Below the pieces are notes generated by a model that did no database searches, had not been told where the DNA came from, and was given only the letters and a program-made list of their open reading frames with translations. Below, in pieces: positions 1-5,769 of a DNA stretch of 6,632 bases (position 1 is its first letter; every line of letters starts with the position of its first letter). The stretch is from positions 1 through 6,632 of the forward strand of contig CANBRH010000042.1 in NCBI GenBank assembly GCA_947371865.1, read 5' to 3'. The position numbers were made by a program, and so were the translations under genes. This DNA comes from Actinomycetota bacterium (GTDB lineage: Bacteria > Actinomycetota > Actinomycetes > Nanopelagicales > Nanopelagicaceae).

Positions 1-320
1 GCTGCAGAAGCAGAGGCACTTACTGGTGTAGCCGGAGTTGGAATTCCTTGGGCAGCTTCAGGTGCTTTAGGCAGCGGCGGAGTTCCACCTTTTGGCGCAT
101 CTCCCAAAGTCGGAAGGACTGGGCGGGCGGCGCCGGCCAGAGTTGTGGCCGCAGGGGTGTAATCCGAGAAGAAATCCCACCAGGCCTTATCAACAGAGCT
201 TGGGTCGGCAAGAAAGCGTTCGTACATCTCGTCAACGAGCCATTCGTTAGCCCCGAAGGACTCGCCAAAGCGCTTGGCTGGTCCGTTACTGGCAGGCGTC
301 TTCGATCCCGATGCCGACAC
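1..320 (-). CDS. kgd: N-terminus of multifunctional 2-oxoglutarate dehydrogenase/decarboxylase Kgd (OdhA/SucA), 3' end outside window
   Basis: This is the first 106 codons of a large TCA-cycle enzyme that runs off the left edge. Residues 25-36 (NEWLVDEMYERF) and 39-51 (DPSSVDKAWWDFF) match the short helical N-terminal segment of 2-oxoglutarate dehydrogenase E1; mycobacterial Kgd has NEWLVEEMY followed by DPSSVD. From about residue 55 the sequence becomes rich in Pro, Ala and Gly, as in the flexible linker that in actinobacterial Kgd/OdhA precedes the E2-like acyltransferase domain and the thiamine-diphosphate E1 domain. Those domains are not visible here. The start is GTG at 320, chosen because GGGGAG lies 8 nt upstream and the conserved segment begins soon after. 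A TTG further upstream (codon at 354-352) is open in frame but has no clear ribosome site. The family would convert 2-oxoglutarate to succinyl-CoA or succinic semialdehyde in the cytoplasm. The identification is strong; the exact activity cannot be judged from this fragment. Confidence 0.9.
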   Translation of the reverse strand, partial: MSASGSKTPASNGPAKRFGESFGANEWLVDEMYERFLADPSSVDKAWWDFFSDYTPAATTLAGAARPVLPTLGDAPKGGTPPLPKAPEAAQGIPTPATPVSASASA

Positions 321-328
321 TGGCGATG

Positions 329-334
329 CTCCCC
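329..334 (-). promoter_or_regulatory. Shine-Dalgarno of kgd
   Basis: On the minus strand GGGGAG lies 8 nt before the GTG start at 320. It is the reason for preferring GTG over the upstream in-frame TTG. Confidence 0.6.
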
Positions 335-442
335 ATCCGTTAAGTGGCAAGAATTTCGTGCGAGGGCGCCAGTCTAATAGTTCTGAAAGTGTGCGACTTC
401 ACGAAAATGAACCAGCGGGCTGTGAGAAGAGGCGCAATCTGG

Positions 443-604
443 GCAAGTCCCTCTTGTAACCCAAGTCCCTCTTGTAACCCAAGCCCCTCCGTCAGCCCAA
501 GCCCCTCCGTCAGCCCAAGCCCCTCCGTCAGCCCAAGCCCCTCTTGTAACCCAAGACCCGCTTGTGACCCTAAACCTTCTTGTAATCCAAGACCCCTCAG
601 TGCA
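443..604. repeat. Nine 18-bp tandem repeats between kgd and the SDR gene
   Basis: Nine consecutive 18-bp units fill 443-604. Type A reads CCAAGTCCCTCTTGTAAC (units 1, 2, 6 and, with changes, 7 and 8). Type B reads CCAAGCCCCTCCGTCAGC (units 3-5, identical to each other). Unit 9 is degenerate. The array lies in the divergent region between kgd and the SDR gene. Because 18 is a multiple of three, the SDR frame stays open through it and would read as hexapeptides such as APLVTQ and APPSAQ. However, no ATG, GTG or TTG occurs in that frame between the stop at 423-425 and GTG 564, so most of the array is probably not translated with the SDR. Three identical neighbouring units suggest recent expansion by slippage. 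The remaining stretch, 335-442, holds the kgd upstream sequence, where I see no convincing promoter boxes. Confidence 0.9.
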
Positions 605-605
605 A

Positions 606-1466
606 GAGATGGTCGCCGCGGTGGAGATACTCGATGAGCGGAATGTCCATATTCAGGGCAAAGTTCGGCGAGTGAATTCCCTGCCGACTTCCCCCCAATC
701 GAATGCGACTCCAGCCGAGGTAAGCCCGGCAACCAAGGCAACATTGCCCACCGAGGCAAGCGGATCACCGCTGGCATTCGTAACTGGCGGATCACGAGGT
801 TTGGGAAATGAAGTCGCGAAGGCACTTCGCGAAAACGGTTACCGCGTGCTCATCATTTCGAAAGATCCAGAACGTGCAGCAAGGGCTGCCCAAACTTTGG
901 ATTGCGATTTCCGAGCAGTCGATGTTTCAGATATCGAAACTTTCCGCGCGAGCCTTTCTGAATCAGTCGCCACTTTCGGAGTTCCACAAATTTTGGTTTT
1001 AGCTCATGGAGTGATGAGCGAGAAAATGTCTAAGACGCTTCGAACTACCGACGCAGAGTGGCGCCGGGTTATGGCTACCAATTTGGATTCCGTCTTCACG
1101 GCCGTCAGTGAAGTCGGATCCAAAATGGCCGAAGCGCGTAATGGTCGAATCATTATTTTCTCCGCTTGCCTGGGTCGCATGTCGGGCCCAGGAAATGCTG
1201 GCGGCCTTGCGCCTTATCGAATAAGCAAAGCAGGAGTTAATGCGCTGGTTCGCAATCTCGCGCATGAAACTGGCCATGGTTCGCGTGGGCTCTTAGTTGA
1301 TGCAATCTGCCCTAATCATTCGCGCACTGATATGGGCGGACCCGATGCCCCACGTTCGGCCGAAGAAGGTGCCGAGACGGCGATCTGGTTAGCGCTTCGT
1401 GAGTTCACGCCTGGCGAAGATCAAACTGGTTTGTTCTGGGAGGACCGACAAGTAATTCCTTGGTAA
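606..1466 (+). CDS. Short-chain dehydrogenase/reductase (SDR), classical carbonyl-reductase-like type
   Basis: NAD(P)-dependent oxidoreductase with a Rossmann fold; substrate unknown. Counting from ATG 606, the cofactor loop TGGSRGLG is at 60-67, the adenine-pocket LAHG at 132-135, catalytic Asn at 159, Ser at 186 and YRISK (Tyr204, Lys208) at 204-208. The tail RTDMGGPDAPRSAEEGAE followed by a terminal IPW is typical of an SDR subfamily whose members often end in DRKPIPW. The usual proline-glycine after the sixth strand (CPGW) is CPNH here, an unusual change. The start is uncertain: GTG 564, ATG 606 and TTG 744 are all in frame. TTG 744 has AAGG 5 nt upstream and would give a standard 240-residue SDR. 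The extra 46 residues from 606 are rich in Pro, Ser, Thr and Ala, with no recognised domain. It is transcribed away from kgd and converges on the membrane-protein gene. Confidence 0.88.
   Translation, partial: EMVAAVEILDERNVHIQGKVRRVNSLPTSPQSNATPAEVSPATKATLPTEASGSPLAFVTGGSRGLGNEVAKALRENGYRVLIISKDPERAARAAQTLDCDFRAVDVSDIETFRASLSESVATFGVPQILVLAHGVMSEKMSKTLRTTDAEWRRVMATNLDSVFTAVSEVGSKMAEARNGRIIIFSACLGRMSGPGNAGGLAPYRISKAGVNALVRNLAHETGHGSRGLLVDAICPNHSRTDMGGPDAPRSAEEGAETAIWLALREFTPGEDQTGLFWEDRQVIPW
735..738 (+). promoter_or_regulatory. Possible Shine-Dalgarno for an internal SDR start at TTG 744
   Basis: AAGG sits 5 nt before TTG 744. Starting there gives 13 residues before the TGGSRGLG loop, the normal spacing for classical SDRs. 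The competing starts at 564 and 606 lack a well-spaced ribosome site. Confidence 0.4.
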
Positions 1467-1496
1467 AGATTCAGAGAGGACCGACAAGTAATTCCT
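1440..1496 (+). repeat. 21-bp direct repeat duplicating the 3' end of the SDR gene
   Basis: Two identical 21-bp copies, 1440-1460 and 1476-1496, start GAGGACCGAC and are 36 bp apart. The first codes the final SDR residues EDRQVIP before W and the stop. The second lies after the stop. Because 36 bp is twelve codons, it is in the same frame and would read EDRQVIPA then a stop. It therefore looks like a short tandem duplication of the gene end, and the space to the convergent gene holds little else. Confidence 0.85.
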
Positions 1497-1515
1497 GCGT
1501 AATGAAGGGGTGAGA

Positions 1516-1959
1516 TTAGTTCCCTTTGTAGCCGAAGAGCGCTGAAAGAAAAGTTGCCAGTGCAAGCAATGAGAGCGGAACTGCAACAACAATCAGACCA
1601 CCGCTGAACATGAAGTAGCAGACGCCGAGCGTGATTAAGTTGGCTAGAACCGCAGGCGCTCGCCCGAAGGACTTTCGCTGCGCAAATCCATTTGAAGAAA
1701 TGTAGAGCGCAACTGAACCTAACAAGCCAAAAATCACTTCACCTATTAAGGCGCCCGGGGCAGATACGGTTTTGAATATTCCTGAAATTCCTAAGTAGAG
1801 CACGAGTAAGACCAAAAGTCCGGACTCAAGGCGCAGAAGGCGGATGGCATTGAGGCGGGCGGTTTCGTATTGGAGGAAGGCGCGGATTCCAAGGTAATTT
1901 TTATCGTTTTTTGCTGAATTAGACTCTGGCGAGTCGTGGCCAAGGTCAGGGTTAGTCAT
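1516..1959 (-). CDS. Small integral membrane protein with four predicted helices, function unknown
   Basis: A 147-residue protein with a hydrophilic N-terminus (about residues 1-40, charged and Ser/Asn-rich) followed by four hydrophobic segments near 43-60, 68-88, 101-118 and 120-142. A short polar loop around 92-99 (AQRKSFGR) separates the two helical pairs, so both ends are probably cytoplasmic. The layout resembles small uncharacterised actinobacterial membrane proteins with a basic loop followed by a Pro/Ala segment before the third helix, but I cannot assign a family. ATG 1959 is preferred over TTG 1974, which would add only five residues (MLKRN). Neither has a strong ribosome site; an A-rich stretch precedes the ATG. 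It converges with the SDR gene and diverges from the GGDEF-like gene 53 bp away, so it is probably a single-gene transcript. No enzymatic motif is seen. Confidence 0.75.
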   Translation of the reverse strand: MTNPDLGHDSPESNSAKNDKNYLGIRAFLQYETARLNAIRLLRLESGLLVLLVLYLGISGIFKTVSAPGALIGEVIFGLLGSVALYISSNGFAQRKSFGRAPAVLANLITLGVCYFMFSGGLIVVAVPLSLLALATFLSALFGYKGN

Positions 1960-1996
1960 ATTTCTTTTTAGCAACCCTTCTCAGTGTGGTCCTCAA

Positions 1997-2002
1997 ATAA
2001 TA
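1997..2002 (-). promoter_or_regulatory. Candidate -10 box of the membrane-protein gene
   Basis: On the minus strand TATTAT lies 37 nt before ATG 1959, in the short divergent gap. No convincing -35 element is found at standard spacing, so this is a weak call. Confidence 0.25.
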
Positions 2003-2012
2003 GCCTTTGAAT

Positions 2013-2450
2013 GTGGTTCGAACGCTCGAATTTCGGAATAACGGCATCGTGGATACGTTGACTGGCTCGATGGCCCCTGAGCTTTTTTACGGAAACTTGA
2101 GAAGAGAAATTGCCGCTTCAAATCGAGATCATCGCGCACTCTCCATCATCTCCATCGTCCTGAACCGAAGAGAGCATGCCGGTGTGCAAGAAACGGATTC
2201 CGTATTCTCTGAACGAATTGTCAAAGTTTCCAGTGTTATTAGTCACGGAACGAGAGCAGACGAATTCTTCTCTCGAATTTCAGAAGATGGCTTTTGGGTC
2301 TTCATTCGCGGCAACACAGAAAACGCTCGGATTGCAATTGCGAGAGCCAATCTTGACTCGGATATCCAAGTCGACGTGATTGAAAGAGAAGAAAGCGAAA
2401 ATTTCCATACGTGGCTTCGCCGAGTAGATGGGGTTCATTTCGGGTCATGA
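2013..2450 (+). CDS. Degenerate GGDEF-domain-like protein
   Basis: A 145-residue protein that aligns by eye with diguanylate cyclase (GGDEF) domains over most of its length. DTLTG near residues 14-18 matches the domain-opening D-x-LTG. LRREIAASNRDHRALSIIS matches the first helix and strand. TRADEFFSRISEDGFWVFI near 80-98 matches the segment D-x-x-x-R-x-GGDEF-x-x-x-x. The signature GGDEF is replaced by SEDGF, and the metal-binding Asp of the first strand is not present (SIVLN). Active cyclases need both, so this copy is predicted to be inactive and could bind nucleotide or a partner. It has no sensor domain or membrane segment. The start is GTG 2013, with TTG 2007 as an alternative; neither has a clear ribosome site, so the mRNA may be leaderless. 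It lies 113 bp before tadA on the same strand. A link to pilus regulation is inference from position only. Confidence 0.6.
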   Translation: MVRTLEFRNNGIVDTLTGSMAPELFYGNLRREIAASNRDHRALSIISIVLNRREHAGVQETDSVFSERIVKVSSVISHGTRADEFFSRISEDGFWVFIRGNTENARIAIARANLDSDIQVDVIEREESENFHTWLRRVDGVHFGS

Positions 2451-2453
2451 CTT

Positions 2454-2485
2454 GTTGCTACTTACTGTAATTACGATGTAACAAC
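2454..2485 (+). promoter_or_regulatory. Imperfect inverted repeat and palindrome upstream of tadA
   Basis: Arms GTTGCTAC (2454-2461) and GTAACAAC (2478-2485) are complementary at seven of eight positions. Between them lies a perfect 8-bp palindrome, GTAATTAC (2467-2474). TGTAA occurs twice, 11 bp apart (2466 and 2477). TACGAT at 2472-2477 could be a -10 box. This may be the operator/promoter of the tad genes, but no regulator can be named. The rest of the gap, 2486-2557, shows nothing beyond an A-rich stretch with AAGG at 2545-2548. Confidence 0.35.
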
Positions 2486-2563
2486 TGGCCAACAATATAT
2501 CTGCAATTCACAGGACCCCCGCTAGAGGCTTAAGACGAGCAAAAAAGGCAGTTTGCTTTGCAC

Positions 2564-3964
2564 ATGGATAATCGTTCGTCGACATCAAAGGTTCTGATCC
2601 GGAGGGGAGAATTACCATATCCGCAGAACTCTTCTTGGAATTCTGTACATCATCAAGAAGTGTCAAGGGAATCCAGATTCAATCTAACGGACGAAGTTCC
2701 AAGATCTCCCCAGACCATCCTTCGGCCCTTCGATAACGAAAGTGGATCTGGGACTTCGATTTCACAGCCTGTAGAACGTCGAATGAACACCAGGGACTCT
2801 AGAGCAATTACATTCCCCGAGCGACGCAAATTGACAGTGACGGGAAACATTCAAGGGCCTGAGAAAATTTCAGAACAAGAAGTTAACGAAGAACTTCACC
2901 AAGAAGAACTCCAGATACGAACCGATTACGGCCGTCTGCAAACGCTTATGGAAGACCCTGAGGTCGAGGAGATTTGGTTGAATTCACCGAATCGAATCTT
3001 TTATGCCAAATCAGGTATTAGTCAGTTATCGAACCTGGTCATGTCCCTTGAAGAAGTTCGGGGACTTATCGAACGGCTTTTGATGTGGGGTGGACGAAGG
3101 CTTGACCTCTCTAATCCTTTTGTCGACGCTAGGTTGCCTGATGGAAGTCGCCTACACGTTGCAATTCCAGAAATCACGGCGAAGCATTGGGCCATTAATA
3201 TTCGCAAACATATAGTTCGCGGGAACTCGCTGGCAGAACTTGTAAAAATCGGTGTCTTGAGCGCCGAAGTCCAGGAATTTCTCACGGAGTGCGTTGTCGC
3301 AGGGAAGAACATTCTTGTTAGTGGTTCGACGCAGGCTGGGAAAACAACACTTCTAAACGCGTTGATTGGTGCCGTACCAAACAAAAGTCGCGTGATCACG
3401 ATTGAAGAAGTATTTGAACTTCGACCGAAAGTTTCAGATTGTGTAGCAATGCAGACTCGATCGCCAAATCTACAAGGTGAGGGAGAAATTCCGCTTCGCA
3501 GGTTAATCAAAGAGGCTTTGCGCATGAGACCGTCCCGTCTTGTCGTTGGTGAGATTCGGGAAGCAGAGTCTCTCGATTTACTCATAGCCCTAAATTCTGG
3601 TTTGCCTGGCGCCGCCACAATTCACGCGAATTCTGCTCAAGATGCTATTGCCAAACTCCAAACGCTCCCATTGCTAGCGGGCGAAAATATTTCGCACCGT
3701 TTCATCACTCCAGTAGTGGCATCTGCAATAGACGTGGTCGTCCATATCTCCTTAAACTCGATGGGTCGACGCGTCGTGACGCAAGTATTGGCGATGACCG
3801 GTCGAGTTGAAGCTGACCGTATAGAAACTGAACCTGTATTCACGCTGTACGCGATTAACAATGGCGACATACCTGAATATTTACGTGGCATTGGGCAAGT
3901 CGAAGGTGTAGGTACTTCATCTTCACGGCAGAAGGTCATCGATTCGCAGCGTGCCAAAGCGTGA
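2564..3964 (+). CDS. tadA: Tad pilus assembly ATPase TadA/CpaF (type II/IV secretion ATPase family)
   Basis: Cytoplasmic ATPase that powers pilus polymerisation at the TadB/TadC platform; 466 residues from ATG 2564. The first 100 or so residues are polar, Ser/Arg/Glu-rich and probably disordered. The N-terminal domain includes PEVEEIWLNSPNRIF (about 132-146). The ATPase core has Walker A GSTQAGKTT (254-262), the acidic box TIEEVFEL (279-286), Walker B LVVGEIRE (326-333) and the His-box TIHANS (352-357), in the order and spacing of CpaF/TadA proteins. RMRPSRLVVGE corresponds to the RMRPD-R-VVGE segment diagnostic of this family. About 40 polar residues end the protein. TTG 2558 is also possible: AAAAGG lies 9 nt before it and 15 nt before the ATG; the difference is two residues. 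It overlaps tadB by 4 bp, so the two are probably translationally coupled. Confidence 0.95.
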   Translation: MDNRSSTSKVLIRRGELPYPQNSSWNSVHHQEVSRESRFNLTDEVPRSPQTILRPFDNESGSGTSISQPVERRMNTRDSRAITFPERRKLTVTGNIQGPEKISEQEVNEELHQEELQIRTDYGRLQTLMEDPEVEEIWLNSPNRIFYAKSGISQLSNLVMSLEEVRGLIERLLMWGGRRLDLSNPFVDARLPDGSRLHVAIPEITAKHWAINIRKHIVRGNSLAELVKIGVLSAEVQEFLTECVVAGKNILVSGSTQAGKTTLLNALIGAVPNKSRVITIEEVFELRPKVSDCVAMQTRSPNLQGEGEIPLRRLIKEALRMRPSRLVVGEIREAESLDLLIALNSGLPGAATIHANSAQDAIAKLQTLPLLAGENISHRFITPVVASAIDVVVHISLNSMGRRVVTQVLAMTGRVEADRIETEPVFTLYAINNGDIPEYLRGIGQVEGVGTSSSRQKVIDSQRAKA

Positions 3965-4746
3965 AGATGCCCCAAAATCTTGCCGGAGAAATTTCCTCCC
4001 CGAGCTATCTAGGCAGAAGAAGCCAAACTTCATACTGGGCTATCAAAGCACTTTTCTTTTTCCTACTCGGCTTCTTAGTGGCAACTTTGATTATTCAGTC
4101 CGCAGTAGTTGCGTTGCCTTATGCCATGATGATTTCCGGCGTTCCATTCCTTCTTGAGAGAAGGAAGCGCGAGAAGGTCAAGGCTGAATTCCGGTCCCTG
4201 TGGCCAGAAATTCTCGATCACATCATTTCCGGATTGAGGTCGGGACTCTCGCTAAGTGAGACCGTTGCGGGTCTGGGAAAGAGAGGCCCAGAGATCTCGA
4301 AAAAGATTTTTCAAACTTTTGAAAATGATTTGAAAAATGGTCTCGATTTCGACATTTCGATAGAAGGTGTCAAGAACTGCTTTAGCGACCCAATGGCCGA
4401 CCAAGTCTGCGAGGTTTTGAAGTTCGCTCGAGGTTCAGGGAGCCGAGATACTTCAATCACTTTGCGCACATTGGCTGACTTCATTCGCTCCGACCTCGAT
4501 TTACGAAATGAAATCTCAGCTAAACACGGTTGGATCAAGAACTCGGCGATGCTTGCTGCAATCGCCCCATGGGTTCTACTTCTGATTCTCGCGTTGCAGC
4601 CAAACACATTGCGCGCCTACTCCTCTTCTTCCGGTAGTGCCGTGCTTCTGGTGGGTGCGTTGATGACTTTCGTCGCGTATGTGTGGATGAATCAGGTCGG
4701 ACGCATTCCCGACAACCCGCGTGTTTTTACGAGACAATTATGTTAA
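3961..4746 (+). CDS. tadB: Tad pilus platform protein TadB (type II secretion F domain)
   Basis: Inner-membrane platform protein, 261 residues. Hydrophobic helices lie near 28-47 and 49-65, then comes a basic stretch ERRKREKVK and a cytoplasmic T2SSF domain near 80-195. The motif LWPEILDHIISGLRSGLSL (80-98) is typical of TadB, where a conserved leucine/proline-containing helix is followed by L-R-x-G-x-S-L. Two further helices are near 196-212 and 226-244. The GTG start at 3961 overlaps the tadA stop in GTGA, the usual sign of coupling; ATG 3967 is a close alternative and neither has a good ribosome site. TadB pairs with TadC and transmits ATPase motion to pilin extraction. The gene ends inside the start of tadC. 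Confidence 0.9.
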   Translation: MKMPQNLAGEISSPSYLGRRSQTSYWAIKALFFFLLGFLVATLIIQSAVVALPYAMMISGVPFLLERRKREKVKAEFRSLWPEILDHIISGLRSGLSLSETVAGLGKRGPEISKKIFQTFENDLKNGLDFDISIEGVKNCFSDPMADQVCEVLKFARGSGSRDTSITLRTLADFIRSDLDLRNEISAKHGWIKNSAMLAAIAPWVLLLILALQPNTLRAYSSSSGSAVLLVGALMTFVAYVWMNQVGRIPDNPRVFTRQLC

Positions 4747-5543
4747 TTCTCTCGTTGCTCTTAGTGTCTCCGCTTTTGGGATATTCAACTTACTTACTAC
4801 TTCAGGAGTTCGACGATCCCTTAGAGGGATTTCATGAGGTTTTTAGAATGAAGTTCCTCTTATCTGAACCTATAGGTACTTCCTCCCGCGACGACTCCGT
4901 TCAGTTGAATGGGGGAAAGGTGACGCTCCGGAGCATTTCTAAAAGTTCACAAGTCGGTTTGGTTGCGGGAGCGATATTGCTCTTGACCGTTTTTATGGCA
5001 TCTCCCGTGAAGGCAATTGCTCTAGGTTCTCTTTCAGTATTTGCCTTCTTCAAATGGCGTTCGAAGTTACAAGCACGGGTAACTAAGTCTCAAAGACAGA
5101 AGATAGAAACCGAATTTCCAGCCTTCGCTGAGATTTACACAATTCTGGTAGTAGCCGGCGAGAGTCCGTCGCTTGCACTTATCCGCATCGCAGAAACATT
5201 CAGCGGCAAATTTGGCGAGTTACTCAGAACTGCATCGGCGGAAATTAGGAATGGAGGCGGATTGCATAACGCATTAGAAGGGCTCTCCCAAAAAGCAGAT
5301 TCGAGAGTAATACGCCGTTTTGTTGACGCACTCATTATTGCGATCGAGCGCGGCACACCACTTGCTGAAGTTTTACATCGACAAGTGGAAGACGCTCGCA
5401 AACACCGCCATGCCGAAATTACCAAGTTGGCGGGTAAAGCTGAGATCGCGTTGATGGTGCCGGTGGTTTTTCTCATTCTCCCGGTTTCAGTGCTTTTTGC
5501 CCTGTGGCCCTCTTATTTAGCGTTAGGCCAAAAAATGTTTTAA
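4740..5543 (+). CDS. tadC: Tad pilus platform protein TadC (type II secretion F domain)
   Basis: Second platform protein, 267 residues. The first helix spans 2-21. A hydrophilic region with DDPLEGF follows, then a helix pair near 71-105. The T2SSF domain (about 120-235) contains IETEFPAFAEIYTILVVAGESPSLAL (written in part; start 122), with the proline and the V-x-A-G-x-S/P-x-x-A-L pattern common in TadC. A last hydrophobic segment spans 236-262. ATG 4740 overlaps the end of tadB by 7 bp. The frame is open upstream to ATG 4683, but that start would lie deep in tadB and put a polar stretch before the membrane helix, so it is rejected. The gene ends the tight tadABC block; a 226-bp gap with repeats follows. 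Confidence 0.9.
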   Translation: MLILSLLLVSPLLGYSTYLLLQEFDDPLEGFHEVFRMKFLLSEPIGTSSRDDSVQLNGGKVTLRSISKSSQVGLVAGAILLLTVFMASPVKAIALGSLSVFAFFKWRSKLQARVTKSQRQKIETEFPAFAEIYTILVVAGESPSLALIRIAETFSGKFGELLRTASAEIRNGGGLHNALEGLSQKADSRVIRRFVDALIIAIERGTPLAEVLHRQVEDARKHRHAEITKLAGKAEIALMVPVVFLILPVSVLFALWPSYLALGQKMF

Positions 5544-5589
5544 ATGGTGCTCTTTTCCGAATTGCTTATCCACAAGTTACTCAATATGT

Positions 5590-5748
5590 AAACCTCACCA
5601 TCATCAACTGCACAAGAATAAGCACCAATATCCAAAAGTCTTAAATTTCACCAACAACAACTTCACAAGAATAAGCACCAAAAGCCCGTTGCCTTAAACC
5701 TCGCCTTCACCAACTTCACAACAAAAAGCACAAATTACCTAATGTCCT
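5590..5748 (+). repeat. Three tandem 53-bp repeats upstream of the Flp-like pilin gene
   Basis: Three head-to-tail units of exactly 53 bp occupy 5590-5642, 5643-5695 and 5696-5748. By hand alignment, units 1/2 and 1/3 each share 41 of 53 positions and units 2/3 share 36. The best-kept part is the core CACAAGAATAAGCACCAA (units 1 and 2) or CACAACAAAAAGCACAAA (unit 3), starting at 5611, 5664 and 5717. The last dozen bases of each unit are variable. Since 53 is not a multiple of three and stops are frequent, the array is non-coding. The array ends 21 bp before the pilin start. In unit 3, TTCACA (5715) and TAATGT (5740) could be a -35/-10 pair, though 19 bp apart. The rest of the gap, 5544-5589, contains only a 15-codon open frame. 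Confidence 0.88.
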
Positions 5749-5758
5749 CAATCACTGG

Positions 5759-5763
5759 AAGGA
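5759..5763 (+). promoter_or_regulatory. Strong Shine-Dalgarno of the Flp-like pilin gene
   Basis: AAGGA lies 6 nt before ATG 5770, within GGAAGGAAAG. It is the best ribosome site in the window, as expected for a highly made pilin. Confidence 0.75.
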
Positions 5764-5769
5764 AAGTTC

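Noticed and set aside
20..268. Minus-strand 82-codon frame overlapping kgd
   Set aside because: A different minus frame in the same stretch encodes the clearly recognisable Kgd N-terminus.
344..637. Plus-strand 97-codon frame with SPSCNP/SPSVSP repeats
   Set aside because: Also a by-product of the 18-bp array. It overlaps the SDR N-terminal region out of frame, has no ribosome site, and ends without any domain.
340..825. Minus-strand 161-codon open frame with GLGLQEGL/GLGLTEGL repeats
   Set aside because: It exists because the 18-bp repeat has no stops in that frame; it overlaps the SDR Rossmann region and the kgd upstream region and has no similarity to known proteins.
1505..1526. AAGGG/CCCTT hairpin between convergent genes as a terminator
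   Set aside because: The stem is only five pairs with a 12-nt loop, no T-run follows on either strand, and one arm lies within the coding end of the membrane-protein gene.
2015..2030. LexA/SOS-box-like CGAAC-N4 element around the palindrome GTTCGAAC
   Set aside because: The second half reads GAATT instead of GTTCG, so the actinobacterial SOS consensus is not met, and the site lies inside the GGDEF-like gene start.
3022..3618. Minus-strand 198-codon frame inside tadA
   Set aside because: Shadow of the tadA ATPase core, which has all its motifs in the plus frame.
4683..4739. Upstream ATG extension of tadC
   Set aside because: It would overlap tadB by 64 bp and place a polar tail before the natural N-terminal helix. 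ATG 4740 gives the expected start.
5544..5591. Fifteen-codon open frame (MVLFSELLIHKLLNM) directly after tadC
   Set aside because: Too short to support, with no ribosome site; expected by chance in a 226-bp gap.
5590..5748. CRISPR array for the 53-bp repeats
   Set aside because: Similarity runs through the whole unit without unique spacers, the units are diverged, and there are no cas genes.
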